64,000 bases of DNA from Colletotrichum lupini (GCF_023278565.1 NC_064680.1:4588001-4652000), one strand, 5' to 3'; shown: positions 35,504 to 47,914, counted from the first letter of the stretch. Notes: a model not told the origin generated them from the letters alone. A program made the numbers and translations.

Positions 35504-37080
35504 TCATCCCGAAAAGGGACAGGCACCGCGACCACGGCAGCGAAGCATCTCAACCCCCTCAGCCAACTCGGCCGAACCTTTACCCATCTTCTCCTTGGGA
35601 CCAATATCCTCGACGAGGAAGCCGTGCGGCATCATCTTCTCCGAGCCGGGGACGGTACCACCCAGGAGACGGGTGATCAGCGCGACGGGGCCCCAGCGGT
35701 TCCAGAAGGTGGCGGGGATGTAGTACGGGTGGACGAGGTAATCGTGGTGCAGGATGCGGCCGGTCTTGGGGTCCGGATCGGAGAAGAAGACGACGGGGGA
35801 GAAGCGGGGAAGCATGAAGTAGCGGACGAAGAAGCGGCGGGCGACGAGGGCGGCGTAGGCTGTGAGAGATGCGACGATGCCGGGTTCCGGGAAGCTGTGA
35901 TGGGCACAAGTGTTAGTTTTTTCTTTTCTTATTCAGCGGTAGGAGGAGGGGAAGAGGTCGGGAAGAACACTCACCAGAAGGTGTCACGGACGCGTTCTCC
36001 CATGAGAACGGTCAATACCTCTTTGGCGAAAGGCTTAGCAAAGCCCGGAACATGCCAGAGGAGCATGCGTGTCAGCTGGGCGCCCGCGCGGATGTTGGTG
36101 CCAGCGGGCTTCATGGCCTCAATCTCGTAGCGCTTGGCCCAGGCGGTGATGTCGTTGACGAATTCGATACCGTCGGCCCATGAGTCCTGAGTGAGATATC
36201 CCTTGTACTGGATATCCATGGCATCGCCAATGGCCTTCCAGTGGGTGCCGATGGCGCAGACCTCCATGTCGGTGAGGTCGCGCCATTCGTAGAAGCGCAT
36301 GAAGTGGATGGGCTCCGTGACGCAGACGGCGAGGGTGTAGAGGAAGTCAGCGTTGGAGATCTGGTTGCGGGCTTTGTAGCTGCTGTGGAGGAAGTTCATG
36401 CGAGAGATGGCCTTGAGGGCGCGGTCCGAAGTTGGGGGGTTCATGGAAAATCTGGCAGGAGATTGTCAGCAGGCGGAAGGGTATTGGGGGAAAGATACAG
36501 AAGGTGCTCAACGTACTCGCCAAAGATGATGGTGGTGTCCTCATATCTGGAAAATTTGTGTTAGCTAATTGACCACGTTTTGAAGTTGAGAATGCACGAT
36601 GAGTTCTAGTCCTCATGGATGTTACCTCTTCTGTGCGTTCTCAGGATCGGCCAAATTCTTGGTAGCCACAATGAGTTTGGATACAGTCTCGAAGCCATAG
36701 GTCTGTACTTTGAAGTCAGTAGCCATACTCTATATCATAGGCGCAAGGGGCCAACAGGGTGGGCATACCTTGAAGATGGCGAACTGGAGCGAAAGCAGGT
36801 AAAACTTGGGAAACTCATATTCGATAAGGTGCTTGAGGATGAGCTGAGCATCGGTGTTGCTCATGCCGGCAAGAGAATCGCGGTCAGTGTAGCCCATGCG
36901 TTTCTGCAGGGCGTTGATGCGTCTGAAGCGCACCGAGGCACACAAGATGAGCCAAGCCACAACGAAAGCTCCCATCACTGAAGTGGTTGGCCATGCCATG
37001 AGGATATTATCGCTCATGCCGATGGATGTGCCTTGTCCAGTTGGGACTGAGTGGGTAAAGTTGGATGTGTCAGGATTCAT
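35504..37080 (-). CDS. MpaB-like ER-bound oxygenase / rubber-oxygenase family protein
   Basis: A 428-residue protein from five exons: 36769-37080, 36626-36702, 36517-36546, 35975-36451, 35504-35894. The junctions restore FKTYGFETVSK, QKRYEDTTIIFGEFSMNPP and RDTFCFPEPG. It resembles the family of fungal MpaB, the ER oxygenase that cleaves the farnesyl side chain in mycophenolic acid synthesis, and the latex-clearing rubber oxygenases. One membrane segment lies at about 33-50 (VMGAFVVAWLILCASVRF). The family core follows, with conserved-looking His/Arg in RMNFLHSSYKARNQIS and the EPIHFMRFYEWRDLTD segment. No biosynthetic cluster surrounds it, so a housekeeping or unknown oxidative role is more likely. 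The 30-base exon 3 is the least certain join, though the frame is kept throughout. Confidence 0.85.
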
Positions 37081-40000
37081 TGTGTTGATGATGGTTGTAG
37101 TAAATCGGTCTGATATCTTGTGATCCTGTATTTCTTCGGTCTCGCGATCTTTCGATCTTTCGATTTTTCCGTCGGTCTTGCGATACTGGGTCGGGAAGGT
37201 GCTAGAAAATGTGTAGTAGGTGAAAGTGATTGATTCCTAGTTGACCGTTCGGGACTAAGCTGCGAATTGACTGTTACTCCATGTGAGTCCACTGACTGGT
37301 AAATATGAAATTTGTGAGGTATGAGAAGTGAAGCTAGGTAAATTTGAACGTAGTAGGGAAATGAGAAATGGAAGAGCGGCTGTTGTTTGTGTTCAAGACG
37401 GGTCACACGTATGACAGGTGAGGAAAGTCGCTCTTACCCCTATGAGTGGCTCACAGTCTGAGTGCTTGTCTGGATAATCAAAGAAAGAGAGAATGACTGT
37501 TGGAGAAAAAGTGATGTGAAGAAGGCAAAAGCGATGTGAGATTGTAAGATGCCTGCGACGTTGACCTGTCAAAAGGCGAGGAGAAGCCGGTGGTCAGCAG
37601 ACAACTAGTGGCCACCAAAGTCCCTTCCTTTCTTTCCCCCAGCGAGGTGAAGATGCTGAGAAGGGAAGTCGGGGTTCAATGGTGGTGAGGTAAGGTAGGA
37701 ACAAACGTGGAGGTAAAGAAAGCACGGCAGGTAGGTAGGTAAGTTAATAATTGGAGTTGCGAAGTACCTTAACTTAGGCCTAGGCAGCTTGTGGTTGGAG
37801 TGCAGGACGAGAGAGGTGTGAGCACCTCAGTAAGGGATGGGTGAGGTGAGCAGGGGTCTCGCCTTATCGGTCTTATCTGCCTAGGTTTTGCCTTGTACCT
37901 AGAATTGCCGTCTGTGGAATGGAAGGAACGAATGGAGAGGAACGGAACAGAACGGGATTTTGAATGCTTGTTTTGTTTCCCCTAACCTAACCCTTCTCTT
38001 TGACCTTGACTTCCCTTGGGTACTTTGTCGGCTTGGCTTTCCGTTGCAGATCTGGAGGGGTAATTTTCATCTTCTATTTTTCCTTCCAGCCAAGCTGACA
38101 GCTGCAGCCACAAGCCTTTTGCCCCATACGTACCTACAGGCTAAGGTAGGTAGGTAGGTACCTTATCAATGGGCTTTGCCTCATCCGACAACAAAGAACG
38201 AGGTCTAGAATCCACCACATCGGCACAATCAGCTACCACCAACATGGCTAAAACGCCTTAGGAGCCGCCCACACGGAACTACAGTGAGCCAACGTGGCGC
38301 ATTGCGTTCTCTTTGAAAACCAACTGCTGGAACGTGGGATTCGAAGGAAGCCCCCTCTCCTATGGTGCCTCCATCCTGGTGTAAGCCCCAGTGCCACATT
38401 ACTGCCTTCCTTACCAGGCACACAGGCACATGCATCCAGGTTACAGGTAGGAAGTTGAAGAAGTGCAGCCACAAATCATCATTGGGTACCGCTGACAGAA
38501 GAGGAACCTAACCCATTTGGCGGCTTGTGGGATCATCCTTAGCAGAGGCACTATTCATCCGCTGGTCTGCCCCGCGCATTTGAAGATGCCTGCTAAATGG
38601 ACCGTGCTCAAGCTATTGGTGGCCCGGCCGGCTTCCTCTGTCAGTTTGCCACCGGCACTTTTATGCTGCCAACAACAACTGCGTGGGCATAGGTCGGCCA
38701 AAGTTGAATTCTTACCCATTGCTAGGAACGAACCAAGGCTTCCATGTGGTGTTAGTGTGGGATACCGGTATGTTTCAATGGTAAAGAACCACAATCCAGT
38801 CCCATAACACCATAGCCATCCGTGTTTTTCGCGTAAGATCATAGGAATTATCCTGTTGGGCCTCAAAGTATGATGATGTACCAAGACTCTGCAGGTGATC
38901 CGCTCTTCAAAAACCGAGAGTGATGCAAGTTCTACTTCACCATCCCAAGCTTCTTCGTAAGGTAGGTAAAATAAGAATCGAGGTCCAACATTTCTCCCCA
39001 AGTCGTGAGGAGATGAGTTCCCGCATAGCAAAGAAAACAGGCCATTCTCGACTTGTCGTTCATAACAGAAACATATGGAAAACGATATTGCAGCAATCTA
39101 CTATCTATAACACGGCACGGCGATGGTTAGGGTTTCACTGCCCTCCGAGTCTCGCGTCGAGTAATACATGATTCTGCATGGCGTGAGGATCGGTAGCAAA
39201 CAAACAAAAGGTCGTCGTTTCCGGCGTCATTCAGGTCGCCCTAGGGTCACGAGAGAAACAAGCGCTCGGCTGCGGAGGTTGCTTTGCAGATGCGGCCTTC
39301 CCTCGAGGGCTGTTTGATGTTAATGAAGTGCATACCGCCCCAGCAATGTGTTGGTTCTGCAGGCGATGGAGCCGTGCACTCTTCGCTTGTTTCCACAATA
39401 GAAAACAGAGTACAGAGTAATGAGTAATAGTAGGAAATGCTTTGCGTGACACTGCAGAAAGGTTCAAGGAGGAGAAGGGGAGAGACCCGACGGAGGGCAT
39501 GGATGCCGGGCGGGGATATATTTCGGTGGAGAATCTCCGGCCCGCTGTGGACCCGAAAGCAGAAGAGGTTAGCGTGATGCTATTTCCACTCCTGGCCAGT
39601 AAAAGGCCCGGCACCCATCCATCGAGGTCCACTGGTAATGAACCGCCCCACTCTGTACTCCAGGCGCGCGTCTAATTAACCTTCAATTTCAATGTCGCTG
39701 CTTTCTGCTTTCCCATGTCCACTCACCTCATCGTCCATGGATAACTTTCCACTCCATGCCGTCAACACTCGCTCACTTACACTGGGACGTAAGCCTCGCT
39801 GTCCAACCCAAGATGCTACGAGTTCATGCTTCCGACTGTAAGAGAACCCAGTGGTTCATGCTCAAGTCTCTCGTCATTCGCCTACGCGCCCTTCGAGATC
39901 TCCATCTAATCTCCTGCTGCTCATGCGAGGAACCTGACTACTCGAACGAAGCCGGGCTCTCTCTTCGCTTCACAACGCGTCTGCTGGCCCCATATATTCG

Positions 40001-41226
40001 TCGATCGGGCTGTAGATCGGACCCCAGACCCAGTGATCCCTTGCTACCGTTACTTCAAAGTACCCGCATTCAACGGCAGGCCGCAGGTGTCCTTGACTTG
40101 ACCGTCTTAACTTAGTTCGTCTACGACATTGCCCACCTTTGCCCACCTACCGCGCGCTCACAATGCAATGCGCCTATCCTTCCTCATCTCCCGCCTCCCG
40201 CCTCATTGGCTCCTCCGCCGCCGTCGTGGGGGCTGCGGACCGCTCCAACAACTCTATACAGTCTAGGAGCTTCAATGCTGCCGCCGTCTACCTTACTTCG
40301 CTACCTTCTTCCAAGGGAATCGGGGACTTTGTTCGACCCCACATCATGTCGTGGCATGATCCAGCCCTAACACGGCCGATAACCTCCTCCAAATAGGCAC
40401 TCGCGAGCGCGGCAAGGCTGGCGCCTACTCTTACCCACTACCTCTACCCGTCTCAAATCCCCTTTCCAGCCCCAGTCTCTTCCCGTTTGAGCCCTACTGC
40501 TCCCTTCTTCGGGACCCTGGCGACCCGTCCGATCATTGCCCCAGGGTCTATTGTGTAGCCGCCCTCCAGACCCGGCCAGTTCTACGCGCCCGACTTCAGA
40601 CAGACGCCCATCCCGATGAGACGTCTGGCCAATGTCTGTAGCTCTAGGACTCGTTGTCTGTCCCTCTAGACACACGAGACGGGTTTCATGGGCAGCTCTG
40701 GCAGCTCGTTTAGCCTTGTTCTGTCAAGTTGCCCTGTTTCAGACTTCCATAACCCTGGCCTCATCGTAACCGCGCTTCTGTGTCTCTTTGTCTCCCTGGC
40801 TGACCGTGATATTGTTTAAAGTCAGGCCCAATGTCCGGCTTCACGACCTCCTTTTGACCTTGTATTCGCTTGTCAAGACAGTTCTCTCCATCTCACAACA
40901 GTTTCTTTTTTTCCTCTATCTCCTATTTCCTTTTTTTCTCTCTCGTCATATTCATCATATTTCCTAAGTCGGATTTTCTAGATTCCTCTTCAGTCCGCCA
41001 ATCTCCTTTCGCTCCAATTCTGCTGCCCTATAACCAATACCGACCTTTCCATAAACCACCTCCAGGCGAGGCACAGAATTATCATCATCAACAACAACAT
41101 AACGGGACACTCGCTTCTCTTCTTGCAGGATAATCAGTAATCTGCACTCATTCACTTTATACCGGACAATCTCGTCTCTCTCCAAGTTATCCACTCTTTC
41201 TTCGATATCTACTTTCCCGAGTTATC
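37081..41226. other. Divergent gene-free region between MpaB-like and SANT genes
   Basis: A 4.1 kb gap. It includes a GGTA tandem repeat at about 38146-38161 and short AGGTA/CCTTA-rich strings. The pyrimidine-rich leader of the SANT gene spans about 40.87-41.22 kb. No recognisable gene is present; frames such as 39756-40115 and 40139-40396 have no domain or codon signature. Confidence 0.45.
38146..38161 (+). repeat. GGTA tandem repeat
   Basis: Four GGTA units end in GGTACC, set within the imperfect palindrome AAGGTA...TACCTT. It is a simple repeat in the upstream region of the MpaB-like gene. Confidence 0.7.
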
Positions 41227-42314
41227 ATGCCCAAACACACGCGGGCATCCAGTTCCAGCCACAACCACAACCGTTACGCAAACCCGATGCCAATCTCTCT
41301 CGCTCCCGCAGCAAACCCAATCGCAATGTACAACCAACGCATGGCCATGCCGCAGTCGGCCTACTACACCATGCCCTCCTCCTCGGCCCCCATGCAGCAG
41401 CAGCCGCAGCCCACGTACGAAAGCTACGCCCCGGTCTCTGCGCCCCCGGTTTCCGTACCCCCGATGCAACACCGCGCCTCTTCGGGAGCCTGGACCCCAC
41501 AGGATGATCAGCAGCTGCTCGCGGCCCGCTCCCAGGGCCTCAACTGGGGCCAGATCCAGACCACCTATTTCCCCAACAAGACTCCCAACGCCTGCAGAAA
41601 GCGCCACGAGCGCCTGATGGAGCGCAAGGGTGCCGACGACTGGGACAATCGCAAGCTTGAACGCCTGGCCAAGGAGTACATGAGCATGAGAAAGGAGATC
41701 TGGTCCGGTCTCGCTGCTCGCACGGGAGAGAAGTGGAACGTCGTCGAGGCCAAGGTACGATACACTCCCCCTTAACAGCAACAACATGACGAGAGAGGAA
41801 CCCTAGCTAACCTGACATCCGTGTACAGTGCATGTCGAACGGTCTCAAGAACCTACAAAGCGCAGCCCGCGCCGGGGCCAGACGGGAGCGCCTGGAGTCA
41901 GGGCAGCCACTACCACCAGGGTATGACGATGACAGCGGCATCAGCGGCCTCGGGTTAACCCCAGTTGACGAGCTAGACGCCTCCTACAGTAGCCCGGAGA
42001 CCGTCTCCTCCGGACACTCCGCCAGCGGCAGCAGCGCCTCGGCCGCGGGCTACATGGCCTCCCTGCACCACCTCCAGCCCATGCACGCCGCCCAGTACGG
42101 CGGCTACGGCCACCACGCCGCCACCGGCGCCCACCACGGATACACCAGCTCCGTCTCCTCGAACGGCTCCGTCAACGGCGGATACGGCGGCCACGGCCAG
42201 TCTCAGTCTCCCAGTCCCTATCTTCACCCCCACGGACAGCGATTGCCGAGCGTGGATATGGGCATCGACGCCATCATCAACCGACCCGGCGGTCAGCAGC
42301 AGCAGCAGATGTGA
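41227..42314 (+). CDS. SANT/Myb-like DNA-binding regulator
   Basis: Predicted nuclear transcription factor, 337 residues, from exons 41227-41754 and 41829-42314 (phase 0, 74-base intron). The first 85 residues are Pro/Gln/Ser/Met-rich. A Myb/SANT-type helix-turn-helix spans about 88-135, with spaced tryptophans in SGAWTPQDDQQLL and LNWGQIQ and a basic recognition helix in NACRKRHERLM. A second, more divergent repeat continues to about 190 (WDNRKLERLAKEY, EIWSGLAARTGEKW). The C-terminal half is rich in Ser, Gly, His and Tyr and ends in a poly-Gln run, as in activation-type low-complexity regions. Targets are unknown. It is convergent with COX10. Confidence 0.85.
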
Positions 42315-43016
42315 CTGCATGGCTCCAATGACGATTCCCACCAGTGGTCCCAAGCCCTTGGCTCCTAGGGTTCAAGGCATTTTCACCTTTTTCCTTTCTT
42401 CAATTTCCTACTAGGTCATGGCGTAATCTTGCAGGGTTTTCGGGAGGCGTTCTCGGAGTTGCATGGGTATTATTCAAATTCACCTAAAGATGGGCTTTCG
42501 GTTTTCGACATTGGTAAGAAACTCGGGCACTCCTTTACGAGTTCACCTTACCTTTTTGCGGGGATGGATGAACAGCACAAAGGGAAGCCATTCTTTTTGC
42601 TTCCGTATAATGACGAACAAATGATCAGAAACAGTACCGGGGAAGGAGGGAGGTATCGTGATATTTTGTTTTCTTCTGTATACTAGCATCTATAGAGATA
42701 CCAGAGGAGAGGGAGACCAGGTTGAGACAAAAAGGAGGGAGAGGAACCTAGGGAACCGCCAATGGAATGCTTTTTTGAACTGGAAAAATAAAGAGAAACA
42801 TCATTTTCTGGAAATACACCCGCGCTTTTTTGTCTTCCCGTATGAGCAAACACTTGATTTACAGAGTGAGGTCTTTATATCTTTGAACCCAGAAATCTAA
42901 GACCGGAGCACCACTATGGGTATTGATGGTTCCCCTCCCACCCACGAGGAAAACGAGCAACACTATCATACAATATCCCGAGTTTTCTACTACAACATCG
43001 CGCCGCTGGCGTCACT
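42315..43016. other. Convergent 3' intergenic region
   Basis: A 700-base gap holding the 3' ends of the SANT and COX10 genes. AATAAA-type strings are visible near 42788. No gene is recognised. Confidence 0.4.
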
Positions 43017-44564
43017 CTATCCCCGCGGCGGAGGCAACGTAACCGGCATCTCATCCAGCTCATCGTCGTCCTCCCACTCGTCATCATCGTCTACGCCAAC
43101 AACGCTATTCCACACCCGGCTCCACATGCCCTTCTTCTGCAGCAGCGCCAACACCATGACGACGGGCAAATGCCACACGCTCGCCCAGAACAGACCCCTC
43201 GCAGACCCCTTGTGTCCCTCAAACTTCCAGAACCGCACCGCCTCGCGCGTAAGCCACGCGTTGACGGGCAAGCTCGTCACGGCAAAACTCCACTCCGTCA
43301 CGCCCGCCGCGCAGAGCCCGACGCAGATGGGGATGAAGGCGATGCTGTACCGCAGCGCGACGCGCGCGTTGCGCGCCGGGTTCGTCCACGCCAGCATCCG
43401 CAACCCGGCGGCTTTGTATTCCTCCCGGATACCCCACGAGAGCGCCATGAAGTGCGGGAACTGCCACGCGAAGAGCAAGCTCGCCATGAGCCAGCCGCCG
43501 ATGGAGCTGCCGTCGCTGGCAAACAAGAGTTCCCGCCAGGACCCGTCGCCCGAAGCCGTCTCGCCGGCGGCGGCGGCCCAGCCCATGAGCGGGGGGATGC
43601 CGCCGACGACGGCGCCGAGCCAGGTGTTTGCAGCGCTGAAGGCCTTCATGGGTGTGTACATGCCCGCGTAGATGACAATGTTGGCGCCGCCGAGGAAGGC
43701 GACGGTCGGGTTGACGCCAAAGTAGAGGGCGCCCACGCCAGTGATGGCGGTGGTGACGGCGAAGAGGACGGCGGCGCGCGTGGAGATGAGGTTCCTGACG
43801 AGGGGCCGGTTTCGCGTGCGCGACATCTTTGCGTCCGTCTTGGGCTCGTAGAGCATGTTGAGAGAGTTTGCAGAGGCGGAACAGAGGGCGGTGCCGGTGG
43901 TGAGGAAGAGGAGCGTCAGCGGGCTCAGGGAGGGCGACTCGGTGATGGCCGGGGAGAGGAAGTCGGTGACGGGGTATAGGGCGTAGGGCGCCATCGCGGT
44001 CAGGACGACGAGGGCGGAGAGCCGGGGCTTCGAGAGGGAGAGGAGCGCGGAGAAGATACGGCGGGCCGAGTGCGCGGGTTGTTGGGCGGCGACGCTGGTG
44101 AGGGCGGAGGAGGCATCCTGAGAAGGGAGAACATCGGGCGAGGAGGAGGCTGCTGCGGCAGCGGCTTCGGCGGCGGCTTTGCGTCTTGCAGCTTGGCGGC
44201 GACGATGCGGTAGGTCTTGGTTCACGTCGATTGGTGTCGTCGACTCGGAGCGCGCGGTGGAGGAGGAGGAAGACGAAGACGATGGCGCTACGGAAGCCGA
44301 GGAGCTCCGGCTGCCGAGGGGTCTGGGCCGGGCATTGGAGCGGTCGAGGACGCTGTTGGAGACGAAGTAGCTCGCGCTGAGACGCACTGCGGGTGCTGCC
44401 TTTGCGGCCGTCGTCGAGGCGGACCGGCTCGTGATCAATGGCAGAGAGCTGATGCTACTACTGTTGCCCCGCGGGACGGTAGCGCCAAAGGCTTTCCGAA
44501 CGCATTGGCGACAGACATTATCGAGTCGGCGAGGGCGCAAGAGCGAAGTGGGAGCTGGCCGCAT
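43017..44564 (-). CDS. COX10: Protoheme IX farnesyltransferase Cox10
   Basis: Inner-mitochondrial-membrane UbiA-family prenyltransferase that converts heme B to heme O, the first step to heme A for cytochrome c oxidase. It is 515 residues and unspliced. The N-terminal 165 residues are Arg/Ser/Ala-rich with almost no acid, fitting a mitochondrial presequence, and include poly-Ser and poly-Ala runs. The catalytic core begins near 170 (LSLSKPRLSALVVLTAMAPY). The first Asp-rich motif is N-x-L-x-Y-E-x-x-x-D at about 236-244, followed by KMSRTRNRPL. The second region is YTPMKAFSAANTWLGAVVGGIPP. The C-terminus has an unusual acidic DDDDEWEDDDE stretch. Seven or more membrane segments are apparent. 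Confidence 0.96.
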   Translation of the reverse strand: MRPAPTSLLRPRRLDNVCRQCVRKAFGATVPRGNSSSISSLPLITSRSASTTAAKAAPAVRLSASYFVSNSVLDRSNARPRPLGSRSSSASVAPSSSSSSSSTARSESTTPIDVNQDLPHRRRQAARRKAAAEAAAAAASSSPDVLPSQDASSALTSVAAQQPAHSARRIFSALLSLSKPRLSALVVLTAMAPYALYPVTDFLSPAITESPSLSPLTLLFLTTGTALCSASANSLNMLYEPKTDAKMSRTRNRPLVRNLISTRAAVLFAVTTAITGVGALYFGVNPTVAFLGGANIVIYAGMYTPMKAFSAANTWLGAVVGGIPPLMGWAAAAGETASGDGSWRELLFASDGSSIGGWLMASLLFAWQFPHFMALSWGIREEYKAAGLRMLAWTNPARNARVALRYSIAFIPICVGLCAAGVTEWSFAVTSLPVNAWLTREAVRFWKFEGHKGSARGLFWASVWHLPVVMVLALLQKKGMWSRVWNSVVGVDDDDEWEDDDELDEMPVTLPPPRG

Positions 44565-45667
44565 GGTTCTTGCTCTGCTCTGCGCTCATGTCGGCCTGGG
44601 CGAAGAAAAAGCCGGTCGGCGGCAGCGGGATGTTTCGCGGGACTGCTCTCTGTCAAACGCGGACCATTCGGAGGAGGGACGAGGCGTGGTCAAGTGGCGT
44701 GCGATTCGCAGACCGGAGGAGGAATTGCTCCGCTACACGTGGTTTAGCCAGGGATTGGCGCGGGCTCGTGGACCGAGATTGGGAGCGTCGGTTTGCGCGG
44801 AGAGCTAAAGAGGGTGGTGGGCTGAGAATTGAGAGAGAGGTTGAAAGACGTAAGAGATCGAGAATCAGCCGGGCGACGGAGGCAGATGGGCTCTGGAAAA
44901 TGTTTAGCCAATCAGGCGGCGGCTGTTGGTGGGAAGAAAAAGAGTGCCCCACCAGGGCCGGCCGCCTGTCGGGTCCGCGACTCCGCATCCCCGGTGGCCC
45001 GGTGCAATCCGTCTCGGCCACTGCCGCCGCTCTATTTTCCAACTTCGCGATGACTTCTCTTCTTGGACTTTTTCCTACTTCGGAATCTAGCCCGCCATTG
45101 CAACACCCCACAAACTCTCTCATCGAGGTGGGTAGCATCAATTTGAAAAGCTGGACTTGTTCCGCTTGTGGCCCGTACTATTCCTATTCAGCCGGTGCAG
45201 ATCATTGCTTGGCCTAGTCCTCACTGGCCTCTTATGGGTCGCACTGAACGAATTGGGCCAAAAGTATGCTCACGTTCCGATCTGGGCCATCTCTTCGGCT
45301 GTCTTGGGCATATTAAACAGAGCTGCTGGAAAGTAGCCGGCGGGGAAGTTGATGGCAGTTAAGTAAGCTTAACGAAGCGCCGCATGGCTCGCTTGGGTTT
45401 GATTCGAGGAGTCCCGTGGGCTCGCATTGCCGGCTAATTGGAGGCTCTTTGGAAACACCCGTCATTATCCAAATGATGTACACTAAATGAAAGCCATATA
45501 GGGTCCTCATCATGTACTAACAGACATCCGTTGATCCGAATCATGATGAGCATAAGAAGACATCATCTCAAGAAACAAGCCATATCATTCTCGTTGAAGC
45601 TCGTCTCATCCTCAGCACCACGAGCCTGCCCCTGAACCGAAGATCATCTCTTTCTCCATATTCCACC
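44565..45667. other. Divergent promoter region of COX10 and CE15 esterase
   Basis: Shared 1.1 kb upstream region. Long GC-rich shadow frames occur on both strands, but no family is recognised. A CCAAT box candidate (ATTGG on +) lies near 44506. Confidence 0.4.
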
Positions 45668-46855
45668 ATGGCTCTGCGCGCCTCGCTTTTCCTCCTCGCC
45701 GGCACGGCCCTGGCCATGCCCGCCGACACTCTCTCCGCCCGGCAGGCCGACTGCGGCAAAGCAAAGACAAACATCCCAGCCGTCAACGACGCAAAGCTCC
45801 CAGACCCTTTTACCTTTGCCGACGGCTCCAAAGTCACAACAAAAGCCGACTGGGCCTGCCGCGCCACCGAAATCCAAAACGCCTTTGAGCAGTACGAGCT
45901 CGGAGACTTCCCCCCGCCCCCGGACAAGGTCGAGGCCTCCCTCTCGGACAACACCTTGACCGTCAAAGTCACCGTCGGCACAAAGAGCATCAGCATGACC
46001 GCCTCCGTCACGAAGCCCTCCGGCACGGGTCCCTTCCCCGCCATCATCGGCGTCGGCGGCGCAAGCATCCCCATCCCCGGCACCGTCGCGCAAATCACCT
46101 TTGGCAACGACGCCTTCGCCGCGCAAAACGGCCAAAGCAGCAGAGGCCAAGGCCTCTTCTACACCCTCTTCGGGCAGCAGCACAGCGCGGGCGCCTTAAC
46201 GGCGTGGGCATGGGGCGTAGGCCGTCTCATCGACGGCCTCGAGCAGCTCGGTTCCTCCCAAACGGGCATCGACACAAAGAGGCTAGGCGTGACGGGCTGC
46301 TCGCGCAACGGCAAAGGCGCCTTCGTCGTCGGCGCGCTGGAGAAGCGCATCGCCCTCACGATCCCGCAGGAGTCGGGCTCGGGCGGCGCGGCGTGCTGGC
46401 GCATCTCGGACAGCGAAAAGTCCAAGGGGAAAAACATACAGACGTCGAGCCAGATCGTCGGGGAGAACGTCTGGTTCTCGCCCCTCTTCAACACGTGGGC
46501 GACGAGGTCGTCGCAGGTGCCCGAGGACCATCACCTGCTGGCCGGACTCGTCGCGCCGCGCGGGCTGTACGTGGCGGAGAACGATATCGACTGGCTGGGC
46601 CCCGTGTCGACGACGGGCTGCATGAAGGCCGGGAGGCTCATTTACCAGGCCCTCGGGGTGCCGGAGAATATGGGGTTCTCTTTGGTCGGCGGGCATAACC
46701 ACTGCTCATTTCCGAGCGGGCAGAATGCCGAGTTGACGCAGTATATCAACTACTTCCTGCTCAACTCCGCGACCAAACCGTCGATTCTCGAGCGCAGCAC
46801 CGTGAATGTCAACGTGAAGGACTATGCTACATGGTCGGCGCCGACGCTGACTTGA
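45668..46855 (+). CDS. Secreted 4-O-methyl-glucuronoyl methylesterase (CE15)
   Basis: Secreted serine esterase that splits ester bonds between lignin alcohols and 4-O-methyl-glucuronic acid of glucuronoxylan, helping wood and cell-wall breakdown. It is 395 residues and unspliced. A signal peptide covers about residues 1-16 (hydrophobic core LFLLAGTALA). The CE15 core shows the nucleophile elbow VTGCSRNGKGAF with Ser212, the acid Glu235 in PQESGSGG, and the catalytic His343/345 in GGHNHCSFPS. Paired cysteines appear at 29/64, 211/346 and 243/319. There is no CBM1 cellulose-binding module, so this is the single-domain form. Codon use is C-ending and GC-rich. Confidence 0.95.
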   Translation: MALRASLFLLAGTALAMPADTLSARQADCGKAKTNIPAVNDAKLPDPFTFADGSKVTTKADWACRATEIQNAFEQYELGDFPPPPDKVEASLSDNTLTVKVTVGTKSISMTASVTKPSGTGPFPAIIGVGGASIPIPGTVAQITFGNDAFAAQNGQSSRGQGLFYTLFGQQHSAGALTAWAWGVGRLIDGLEQLGSSQTGIDTKRLGVTGCSRNGKGAFVVGALEKRIALTIPQESGSGGAACWRISDSEKSKGKNIQTSSQIVGENVWFSPLFNTWATRSSQVPEDHHLLAGLVAPRGLYVAENDIDWLGPVSTTGCMKAGRLIYQALGVPENMGFSLVGGHNHCSFPSGQNAELTQYINYFLLNSATKPSILERSTVNVNVKDYATWSAPTLT

Positions 46856-47914
46856 AGAAGACCACCGGTATCAGGGCCAGTCGTGGAGTCCATTGGGGTG
46901 AAGCGCGCAGAGGGCATTCGGGGAGAAATTGTTGTTGAGGGCCGGAACATCGGACAGATTCTATTTTGACTAGGTAATGATTTTCATGACCTGCATAGCA
47001 GAAACGAATAGTTTGCATGTGCGCAGTAACACAACTTGCAAAAAGAAACGATTGGTATGACATTACCACACTACCTTGAAGCATGTGAAGATGAGGCTCT
47101 TTGCCATGCACGTCAATCAACGGTGACGGATGGGCAGAAGAAACCTCGGCAAGGCGACTTGACGCGCGACAATCCGCGCAAGTCTTGTCTGTGCCTGTCA
47201 ATTCTTATGAATGTCACAGTCACGTTGAGAAGATGGGTCGTTTCACCGGCATTGGAGCGTTCTTTGATTGAAGCTTGGTATCCAATGGACCAATCAGCGC
47301 TATGATTTCCCCAGGGGTTACCATCAATTCCCCCAATCCAAAGTCCTGTCCGGTGTCTATGAGATACTTACACACAGTAAGTAGTAGGTAAGCTTATAGC
47401 ACACGGATAATGGGGCGACTTCCAGATGTCAATATTCCTTAGCTACAGATAATTCGGATGAAAAAACAGAAGCGTCTTGGAGGCAAACTTGGAGAAAAGA
47501 ACAGGGGCACGACAGCTTTGCGATTCGTTTGTCATCCAATCCACCGCCGCTCCATCCCTCCATCCCCTGCCTTAGCTCGCCGGGTCGTCTACATTATCTT
47601 AGTACACCTTTTTTGTACCGCGTGATTCGGACGATCCCCAACGAAATCTGAACATCACGCGAAGAAGGGTTGCCAGTACTTGTAGTATTCTTCGCTTCAA
47701 GCCCGGGGGACCGAGGAAGGACATGCTCTGTTTGCATCTATACATGGCCATCATTTTCTGATCCTCTATTCGTTTGTCTTTTGATAGATAAGAAAACGGT
47801 ACGACATCATCTTTACACTAACAGCGACGAGCAACCGCCAGCCTCTCATTCATGCCAATCATCACCATCACCACCAGCCGACAATAAACCTCACAACACC
47901 AACACCACTCCAGG
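46856..47914. other. Gene-free region between esterase and membrane hydrolase
   Basis: One kilobase holding the esterase 3' end and the promoter of the next gene. The right end is C/A-rich (CACCATCACCACC), which suits a leader. No gene is recognised. Confidence 0.4.

Noticed and set aside
37979..37994. Interstitial telomere-like CCTAACCTAACCC
   Set aside because: Too short (about two degenerate units) to claim a telomere relic.
39756..40115. 119-codon plus-strand frame
   Set aside because: No domain, no codon bias and no splice partners found nearby.
43170..43979. 269-codon frame antisense to COX10
   Set aside because: It is a shadow of GC-rich COX10 codons; the protein is Arg/Gly/Asp-rich with no domain.
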